A stretch of 7,199 nt of DNA, from the NCBI GenBank assembly GCA_022710245.1, contig JAKLHH010000377.1:1-7199 (forward strand), in the 5' to 3' direction. Positions 1 to 4,455 of this stretch are shown here, one piece after another. The notes beneath the pieces were generated by a model that saw only the letters and a program-made list of their open reading frames with translations, searched no databases and was not told the DNA's origin. A program made the position numbers and the translations under genes. Position 1 is the stretch's first letter; each line of letters begins with the position of its first letter. This stretch comes from Myxococcota bacterium (lineage in GTDB: Bacteria; Myxococcota; Polyangia; GCA-2747355; JAKLHH01).

Positions 1-546
1 GCGCGCGACCTGCTGGTGGCCAAGCGCGGCGCCGGCACGCTCTACTACACGGCCCGCCTCCGCTACGCGCGCCTCGAGCTCCCCGCGGCGGCGCGGCAGC
101 ACGGCTTCTCGGTGCAGCGACGCGAGCAGCTCCTCGACAACGCGGGGCGGCCGTGGTCGCGGCCCGGGCCGCTCCGCGTCGGTGACACGGTGGCGGTCAC
201 GCTGGAGGTGGAGAGCGGCGAGGCGCGGCGCTACGTCGTCGTCGAGGATCCGCTCCCGGCCGGACTGGAGGCGATCGACAGCACGCTGCAGACGGCCAGC
301 CACGGCTACGGGGCGCGCCAGCTGCGCGAGCAGCCGAGCAGCAGCTACGATCACCACGAGCTGCGGGATGACCGCGTGCTCTTCTTCCGCGACCTGATGC
401 AGCCCGGCAAGCTCACCTATCGCTACCTCGCGACGGTGAGGACGCCCGGACGGTTCGTGCGGCCGCCGGCGCGCGCCGAGGAGATGTACACGCCGGAGGT
501 CTTCGGGCACACGGCGGCGGGGACCGCCGTCGTGGTGGAGCGCTGA
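1..546 (+). CDS. Bacterial alpha-2-macroglobulin, C-terminal fragment
   Basis: The frame is open from base 1 and ends at TGA 544-546, giving the last 181 residues of a protein that starts outside the window. The segment 'GAGTLYYTARLRY' looks like the exit from the thioester-containing helical domain. It is followed by a beta-rich region with 'VEDPLPAGLEAID', 'FFRDLMQPGKLTYRYLA' and 'TPGRFVRPPARAEEMYTPE', which I recognise as the C-terminal MG10-type domain of bacterial alpha-2-macroglobulins. Members of this family are usually large (about 1,500-2,000 residues) periplasmic or lipid-anchored proteins thought to trap foreign proteases. The bait region, thioester motif and signal peptide would lie upstream, so I cannot tell whether the thioester (CxEQ) is present. 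The C-terminus looks intact. Only 3 bp separate its stop from that of the convergent lipoprotein gene. The family call is firm; activity cannot be judged from this fragment. Confidence 0.88.
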   Translation, partial: ARDLLVAKRGAGTLYYTARLRYARLELPAAARQHGFSVQRREQLLDNAGRPWSRPGPLRVGDTVAVTLEVESGEARRYVVVEDPLPAGLEAIDSTLQTASHGYGARQLREQPSSSYDHHELRDDRVLFFRDLMQPGKLTYRYLATVRTPGRFVRPPARAEEMYTPEVFGHTAAGTAVVVER

Positions 547-549
547 CGC

Positions 550-1344
550 TCAATCCTTCATCGGCCAGGGGCCGTAGTCGGGCCACCACGGCCAGGGACC
601 CCAGTCGGTGTACGGCGGCGTGATGTCCCAGTAGTTGTACGAGCACTTGCAGGTGCCCCACTTGCCCTGGCTGCAGGTCTGGTAGCCGTAGCCCAGGTCG
701 CACGAGCAGCTCTGCGTCTTGCCCTCCGGGCAGACGCTCGGGCAGCCGACGCAGTCGCCCCAGCTCCCGCCGTAGCAGGTCTGGACTCCCTGGCCGCCGC
801 CGAGGCAGGGGCAGCCCTGCACGGCGTTGTTGACGCAGGTGGTGGCCAGGCAGCCGAAGCACTGGCTCCAGCTGCCGCTCTTGCAGGTCTGGATCCCGTG
901 CTTGCCCTCGGTGCACAGGCAGACCTGGTTGGCGCCGTCGACGCACGCCGAGGTGGGGCAGCCCTGGCACGCGCCCCAGACGCCGCTCTCGCAGCTCTGG
1001 ACGCCCTGCGTCCTTCCGCTGCAGAGACAGACCTGGTTGGTCCCCGCGAGGCAGGTCGAGGTGCTGCAGCCACAGGCGGCCCACTGGCCCGCCTTGCAGC
1101 TCTGCACGCCGAGCGCGCCCGTCGCGCAGAGGCAGACCTGCGTGGTCTCCTCGGCGCAGGCCGCGGCCCCGCAGTCCTTGCACTCGCCCCAGGTGCCGTC
1201 GGAGGCGCAGAGCTGTCGTCCGCTGGCGCCGCCGGCGCAGGCGCAGCCCTGCGACGCACCTGCGGTGCAGCTCTCTCGCTCCACGCAGCCGCCGAGCGCG
1301 CCGAGGAGGGTGAGGCCGAAGAACAGTCGAAGCATGAAGGGCAT
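550..1344 (-). CDS. Cys-rich lipoprotein with six tandem six-cysteine repeats
   Basis: The protein is 264 residues long. I chose ATG 1344 because GGGAGG lies 6 nt upstream and a short, clean lipoprotein signal follows: Met-Pro-Phe-Met-Leu-Arg, a hydrophobic stretch, then the lipobox LGGC with the lipidated Cys at residue 20. An in-frame ATG at 1389 has no ribosome site and would put 15 polar residues ahead of the signal. The mature part holds six repeats of about 35-37 residues (starting at residues 26, 63, 98, 134, 170 and 205). The pattern is C-x7-C-x-C, a G-x-Q-x-C segment (R-Q-L-C in repeat 1), then W-x2-C with a final C one to two residues later. Each repeat has six Cys, so three disulphides per repeat are plausible in an oxidising compartment. 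The tail (residues 235-264) is repeat-free, with six Trp plus many Pro and Tyr. An envelope lipoprotein with a binding or structural role is inferred. I know of no assigned function, though similar Cys/Gly/Gln repeats occur in other myxobacterial secreted proteins. Confidence 0.85.
   Translation of the reverse strand: MPFMLRLFFGLTLLGALGGCVERESCTAGASQGCACAGGASGRQLCASDGTWGECKDCGAAACAEETTQVCLCATGALGVQSCKAGQWAACGCSTSTCLAGTNQVCLCSGRTQGVQSCESGVWGACQGCPTSACVDGANQVCLCTEGKHGIQTCKSGSWSQCFGCLATTCVNNAVQGCPCLGGGQGVQTCYGGSWGDCVGCPSVCPEGKTQSCSCDLGYGYQTCSQGKWGTCKCSYNYWDITPPYTDWGPWPWWPDYGPWPMKD
643..1269 (-). repeat. Six in-frame repeats encoding the Cys-rich modules
   Basis: The region encodes lipoprotein residues 26-234 as six head-to-tail units of roughly 105-111 bp. 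Units 2-5 are the most alike: 'QVCLC' recurs in units 2, 3 and 4, and 'GVQSC', 'GIQTC' or 'GVQTC' in units 2-5. Units 1 and 6 are more diverged, as is common for edge copies in tandem expansions. The repeats are clear at protein level but already diverged in DNA, so the expansion is old compared with the nearly exact DNA repeats at 3016-3440. Confidence 0.85.
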
Positions 1345-1652
1345 GAAGGTCCTCCCGTTTGTCCGACCTGCCCACTCAGCAACCGACATACCAACCGCGG
1401 CAGCGCCGCTTTGCGTGTGTTTTCCCGGCAGCCGCTCAGGCGCGCTGTGTCGTGCTGTGCCGCGGGACGACCCGGCTGGCAGGATTCTGTAGCGAGACGG
1501 GTCAGCGAGGCTTCGCTCGACGGGAGCAGCGGTGCTCAGTCGATCTCACGCCGCAGCACGCGCAGCATACGCGTGAGCGCAGCCAGGTCGGTGTGCCCGG
1601 AGCAAGGGCGAGGTCGTTGCGGCGGACGGCCGCGGCGTGCTAGACGGCGCGG
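1345..1652. other. Divergent intergenic region, no convincing gene
   Basis: This 308-bp gap separates the minus-strand lipoprotein gene from the plus-strand gene at 1653 and must hold promoters for both. Apart from the lipoprotein ribosome site, I see no clear -10/-35 pair. There is one inverted repeat, CTCACGC at 1545-1551 with GCGTGAG at 1571-1577, enclosing 19 nt. Inside it CGCAGCA occurs twice (1552-1558 and 1561-1567), and CGCAGC occurs again just downstream. It could be an operator or a small RNA hairpin, but it is short for such GC-rich DNA. Reading frames here have biased, Arg-rich translations and were not called. Confidence 0.5.
1351..1356 (-). promoter_or_regulatory. Ribosome binding site of the Cys-rich lipoprotein
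   Basis: On the minus strand this reads GGGAGG and sits 6 nt before ATG 1344. It decides the start, because the upstream in-frame ATG at 1389 has no purine-rich site and only the 1344 start places the hydrophobic signal at the N-terminus. Confidence 0.7.
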
Positions 1653-2435
1653 ATGGGCGCCGACTACTTCTTCTTCCGGGGCTGCAGGCTGCAGACAGCG
1701 CTCGGCCCCGAGCGGTTCAGCGAGGCGGTCAAGCAGCGGGCGCAGCTCGCCACGCTGGAGTGCCTGCGCGAGGAGCTCGAGGCGCGGACCGGCAAGCCCC
1801 TCGAGGAGCTGGCCGTCCGCTTCGGCGACAGCGCGGAGCCCTCGAGCTTTCGTGAGCTCCAGCACCTGGCCTCCGCCGTGCAGGACACCCAGGACTGCGC
1901 GGCCTGCCCGCTGGCCAGCGGCCACGCGCTCGGCTGCTACACCTCGATCACCTACCCCGTCGACGCCGAGTTCGAGGAGCTCTTCTTCGAGTACTTCGTC
2001 GAGGCGCTCACCTCGGGGGACCCGGTCTACGCCGTCGGTCGTGACACCTCCGGCGCGACCATCAGCGCGGCGGCGTTGATCCGCCAGGTGCTGATCGGCG
2101 GCCTGCCTCCGCGGGGCCCCTGGCACGAGCAGCGAGGGCCGGCCGCCCAGGGCGGCGGGCTCGCCGAGCGGGCGGCTCCGCTCTGCGTCGAGCTCGCGGG
2201 GGAGCGCCTCGACAGCGCACAGGTCCTCGCCGCTGCCTTCGCGCCGGCGCTCGACGACCTCGACGGGCTGCTGCTCTACGCGCACCTCTACGTCAGCTTC
2301 CTCGGCTTCCTCGAGCGACGGGGCGTCGAGAGCGCTTCGTCCACGCTCGAGGAGATCACGCAGCTGACCGACCTCCTCCAGGCAGCAGCGGGACTGGCGA
2401 GGACGGCCCCGGTCAGCGTGCTGGTCTCGTCCTAG
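1653..2435 (+). CDS. Unrecognised 260-residue protein with CxxC...C cluster
   Basis: ATG 1653 is the first possible start in this frame, because an in-frame TAG lies at 1641-1643. The upstream ribosome site is weak. The stop is TAG 2433-2435. The protein looks real: composition is balanced and soluble, rich in Leu, Ala and Glu, with aromatic-rich patches ('YFFFRGC' near the start, 'FFEYF' around 111-115). It has no signal peptide or clear membrane helix. Six Cys are present (11, 37, 82, 85, 95, 178); C82-x2-C85-P-x8-G-C95-Y, followed by 'ITYP' and an acidic helix, forms a compact motif that could bind a metal or be redox-active. The C-terminal third is helical with a coiled-coil-like Leu pattern. 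I cannot assign a family. Both neighbours are more than 190 bp away, so it is probably transcribed alone. Confidence 0.75.
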   Translation: MGADYFFFRGCRLQTALGPERFSEAVKQRAQLATLECLREELEARTGKPLEELAVRFGDSAEPSSFRELQHLASAVQDTQDCAACPLASGHALGCYTSITYPVDAEFEELFFEYFVEALTSGDPVYAVGRDTSGATISAAALIRQVLIGGLPPRGPWHEQRGPAAQGGGLAERAAPLCVELAGERLDSAQVLAAAFAPALDDLDGLLLYAHLYVSFLGFLERRGVESASSTLEEITQLTDLLQAAAGLARTAPVSVLVSS

Positions 2436-2631
2436 CAGCTAGCCAGCGCTCCCGAATAGTAGGCGCCGCTCCACACTGTACACGGTGCCGGAGTGGGACC
2501 CGGCTCCCAGTCAGGGGGCGACGGCCCACAGGGATGTGTCCCACCCCAGCGCATTTCGGCGGTACTCCGGCCGCAACCGGGTGATCTCACGTGGGCACAC
2601 CCTGGACTCGATGTTGCAGGACACACCACTC
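2436..2631. other. Leader region with small inverted repeats
   Basis: This 196-bp gap lies between two plus-strand genes. It holds an imperfect 16-bp palindrome at 2472-2487 (CACacTGTACAcgGTG). Just after it is a possible hairpin at 2491-2512: arms GAGTGGGA and TCCCAGTC pair at 7 of 8 positions around the loop CCCGGC. There is no U-run, so it is not a typical intrinsic terminator. The downstream gene's frame is open back to 2485, but that translation is irregular and Arg/Ser-rich, and I treat it as non-coding leader. No strong sigma-70-type promoter is visible. Confidence 0.4.
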
Positions 2632-3885
2632 ATGTCCAACCCCCATTCCGACGACCTGGTGGGTGAGATCCTCGAGAGCCGCTACGCCATCATCGAGAAG
2701 ACGGGCCCGGACCGCTTTCGGGTCTACGATCTGAAGGAGCTCCGGCGCCTGGAGGTGGTGCGCAAGGCGGACGGCACCATCCTGCCCTGCACCTTCGGGC
2801 GTGCCGCGGCGGCGCCGCCGCCCCCCGCGAAGAGCGCCACCGCGCGTGCCCCGCAGGCTCCGGCCGCGACGCCGCGTGCGCCCCTCGCGCCTGTCCCGAC
2901 GTCGGCCGCTCTCCGCGCCTCGCTCTCTGCGGCCGCTCCCACAGCTCGCCAGCCGATCGTCCGCGGCCCGCAGCCGCCCGCGGCAGCCCGGCCGCTGATC
3001 CCGCTGCCGTCGCTCAAGGCACCGGCCCCGATCATCGCGAAGCCGGCCCCGGTCATCGCGAAGCCCCCGGTCGTCGCGAAGCCCGCGCCGGTCGTCGCGA
3101 AGCCCGCGCCGGTCGTCGCGAAGCCGGCGCCGGTCGTCGCGAAGCCGGCGCCGATCATCGCCGCGGCCGCGCCGCTCGCGCGGGTGGCGACGCCGCCTCC
3201 TGTGGTTGCGAACCCCGCGCCGCTCGCGCGGGTGGCGACGCCTCCGCCGCCGCCGATGGTCACTCCGCCCGCGCCGCTCGCGCGGGTGGCGACGCCGCCT
3301 CCTGTGGTTGCGAACCCCGCGCCGCTCGCGCGGGTGGCGACGCCTCCGCCGCCGCCGATGGTCGCGAAGCCCGCGCCGCTCGCGCGGGTGGCGACGCCTC
3401 CGCCGACGGTCGCGAAGTCCGCGCCGCTCGCGTCGGTGGCGACGCCTCGACCGGCGATCGCGGCGCCGCTCCCCTCAGCGCCAGCTTCGGCGCTCGTCGC
3501 GGTCGCGCGCGTGGCCACCCCGGTCGAGCCGATCCCGGCGCCAGTCGCGTCGATCCCGGCGCCGGTCACCCGCGTCGTGACCCCGATCTCGCCGTCGCCC
3601 CAGCCCGCCGTCCCGGTCGCGACGCCCCGGGTCGCCACGCCCCTGGCCCAGCCCGGCGCGGCCGCACGTCCGCGCCTCGCCAGCGCGCGCTTCGAGACCG
3701 CGTGGTTCGTGCAGGGGGAGCAGCTCGGCGATGAGACCGCCGGCGCCGGTGAGGTGACCGACTACGCCGCGTATCAGCACCAGCTCGAGGAGCTGGCGCG
3801 CCGCCTCCCCGAGGATCCACGCGGCGGCGCTCTGGTGCCGGGCTCGCTGCTCTGGTCGCTGCTGGCCGTGCCGAAGGCCGTCTAG
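2632..3885 (+). CDS. Kinase-N-lobe-like head fused to Pro/Ala/Val repeat linker
   Basis: With ATG 2632 the protein has 417 residues. Other in-frame starts exist at 2611 (ATG) and 2485 (GTG). I prefer 2632 because recognisable sequence begins at once and a weak GCAGG lies 11 nt upstream. Residues 8-45 ('DLVGEILESRYAIIEK', then 'FRVYDLKELRRLEVVRK') resemble the first strands of myxobacterial Ser/Thr kinases, where L(V/I)G-x2-L-x2-RY-x-I is followed by the Gly-rich loop and a Lys-bearing strand. Here the Gly loop is missing and no catalytic HRD or DFG region follows. Residues 57-345 are low-complexity Pro/Ala/Val with Lys and Arg, including KPAPVVA-type 7-mers and PLARVATP units. Residues 346-417 look folded ('FETAWFVQGEQL', 'YAAYQHQLEELARRLPED'). 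No signal or membrane segment is seen, so it is probably cytoplasmic. A scaffold or regulatory protein is a guess; it cannot be an active kinase. Confidence 0.72.
   Translation: MSNPHSDDLVGEILESRYAIIEKTGPDRFRVYDLKELRRLEVVRKADGTILPCTFGRAAAAPPPPAKSATARAPQAPAATPRAPLAPVPTSAALRASLSAAAPTARQPIVRGPQPPAAARPLIPLPSLKAPAPIIAKPAPVIAKPPVVAKPAPVVAKPAPVVAKPAPVVAKPAPIIAAAAPLARVATPPPVVANPAPLARVATPPPPPMVTPPAPLARVATPPPVVANPAPLARVATPPPPPMVAKPAPLARVATPPPTVAKSAPLASVATPRPAIAAPLPSAPASALVAVARVATPVEPIPAPVASIPAPVTRVVTPISPSPQPAVPVATPRVATPLAQPGAAARPRLASARFETAWFVQGEQLGDETAGAGEVTDYAAYQHQLEELARRLPEDPRGGALVPGSLLWSLLAVPKAV
3016..3162 (+). repeat. Tandem 21-bp repeats encoding KPAPVVA
   Basis: Seven consecutive units each begin with an AAG codon. 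The first three vary (24, 21 and 18 bp). The last four, at 3079-3099, 3100-3120, 3121-3141 and 3142-3162, are 21 bp each. The first two of these four are identical in DNA; the third differs only at one wobble base, and the fourth also has Ile codons (ATC) replacing Val. Near-identity at synonymous sites points to recent expansion by slippage or unequal crossing-over, and copy number probably varies between strains. The encoded Lys-Pro-Ala-Pro pattern suggests an extended, rigid spacer. Confidence 0.85.
3167..3440 (+). repeat. 102-bp tandem duplication within PLARVATP repeats
   Basis: Bases 3167-3261 recur exactly at 3269-3363, 102 bp downstream (95 identical bases). After a short mismatch block, identity resumes into a third partial copy ending near 3398. 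Each unit encodes two PLARVATP motifs separated by 'PPVVANPA' and then 'PPPPMV'. Including diverged copies up to 3440, there are six PLA(R/S)VATP motifs. The unit is 34 codons, so gain or loss of units keeps the frame. Identity at third positions indicates a very recent duplication. Confidence 0.88.
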
Positions 3886-3915
3886 CGTCCAGCGCCTCGA
3901 GCAGGTGGCCGGCGA

Positions 3916-4326
3916 CTACTTGGCGCGGGCCGCCTCGAGGTTCTCCCGCTTGCGGAAGAAGGCGCGCTCGAGGACCCGCCACTCCTCCTCGGTGCAGACC
4001 GTCCGGCAGTGGCCCGCGAGGGTGTCGCTGTGCGCCAGGGTGGTGCGGAGGCGCTCGCAGCCCGCCTGGTCAGCGCAGGCCCCACAGTTGGTCAGGCCGC
4101 GCTTTCCCGCGCAGGGAGCGACGTCGTAGACGCAGCTCTGCTCGGCCGTGCAGCCGTGGCATGACATCTCCTCGGCGGCGACGACGCGATCCCGCCAGCC
4201 CAGCCGGTGCCAGAGCGCCGCGAGCTCTCCGAGCCGCTGCGCGTCGCCGGCGAGCGTGGCCAGGTAGCGCGGGCAGGCGCTGCACTCGTCGCCGCACGCG
4301 CCGAAGCGGGTGTCTCCTTCAGCCAT
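3916..4326 (-). CDS. DUF3795-type cysteine-rich protein
   Basis: The protein is 136 residues long with 12 Cys (11, 15, 18, 56, 59, 65, 72, 81, 84, 90, 107, 111). The order CG-x2-C-x2-CP-x-Y near the start, then C-x-G-C, and a later 'CAGKRG...NCGAC' followed by C90 matches my memory of DUF3795 (Pfam PF12675), small proteins of unknown function in bacteria and archaea. The spacing suggests bound metal, perhaps zinc or an iron-sulphur cluster, but this is unproven. It is soluble, with no signal peptide. ATG 4326 has a strong GAGGAGGAG site 4-5 nt upstream on the minus strand. The extra pair C107/C111 and the charged C-terminal helix ('EEEWRVLERAFFRKRENLE') lie after the usual core. It is divergent from ppc and converges on the repeat-linker gene, with 30 bp between the stops. 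A functional link to PEPC is not implied by sequence. Confidence 0.8.
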   Translation of the reverse strand: MAEGDTRFGACGDECSACPRYLATLAGDAQRLGELAALWHRLGWRDRVVAAEEMSCHGCTAEQSCVYDVAPCAGKRGLTNCGACADQAGCERLRTTLAHSDTLAGHCRTVCTEEEWRVLERAFFRKRENLEAARAK

Positions 4327-4455
4327 GTCTCCTCCTCGTGGCGCTCGGGTGAGCCGCCAGCGTAACGCGACCTCTCGCGGCCGTCGAGACGGGAGCGGCC
4401 CTCCGCCGCCAGCCGGTGTATAACCTTTACGCTGGAGTCAGGCTGAGGAGCGAAC
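4327..4455. promoter_or_regulatory. Shared divergent control region of DUF3795 gene and ppc
   Basis: This 129-bp gap carries the start signals of both genes. On the minus strand GAGGAGGAG (around 4329-4337) precedes ATG 4326. On the plus strand GAGGAG at 4445-4450 precedes ATG 4456 by 5 nt. The only A/T-rich island is around 4417-4428, where TATAAC (4419-4424) could be a -10 element for ppc. I see no matching TTGACA-like -35, so this promoter is tentative. It would give a leader of about 25 nt. No operator is apparent. Confidence 0.35.
4445..4450 (+). promoter_or_regulatory. Ribosome binding site of ppc
   Basis: GAGGAG lies 5 nt before ATG 4456 and overlaps the in-frame stop TGA 4444-4446, which rules out any earlier ppc start. 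It supports the 4456 start over the GTG or CTG codons further downstream. Confidence 0.75.

Noticed and set aside
1536..2285. A 249-codon minus-strand frame opposite the unrecognised gene, ending in 'LAALTRMLRVLRREID'
   Set aside because: The ending looks protein-like and extends beyond the opposing gene, so I considered a gene remnant. The rest is antisense-type sequence, while the plus-strand product has better composition and aromatic content. Homology to the last 40 residues would revive it.
3016..3162. A CRISPR array
   Set aside because: The repeats are directly adjacent, in frame, multiples of three and without unique spacers, so they are coding tandem repeats.
3016..3440. A TonB-like Pro/Lys periplasmic spacer
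   Set aside because: TonB needs an N-terminal membrane anchor and a C-terminal TonB domain; neither is present in the protein at 2632-3885.
2724..3638. A 304-codon minus-strand frame rich in 'GAGFATTG' repeats, resembling a repetitive Gly/Ala/Thr protein
   Set aside because: It is the reverse complement of the Pro/Ala/Val repeats. The plus-strand product has non-repetitive, folded-looking ends and this one does not.
3895..3940. CCTCGAG and CTCGAGG arms as a bidirectional terminator between the convergent genes
   Set aside because: The 7-bp stem encloses 32 nt, has no U-run, and one arm lies within the DUF3795 coding sequence. CTCGAG is common in such GC-rich DNA.
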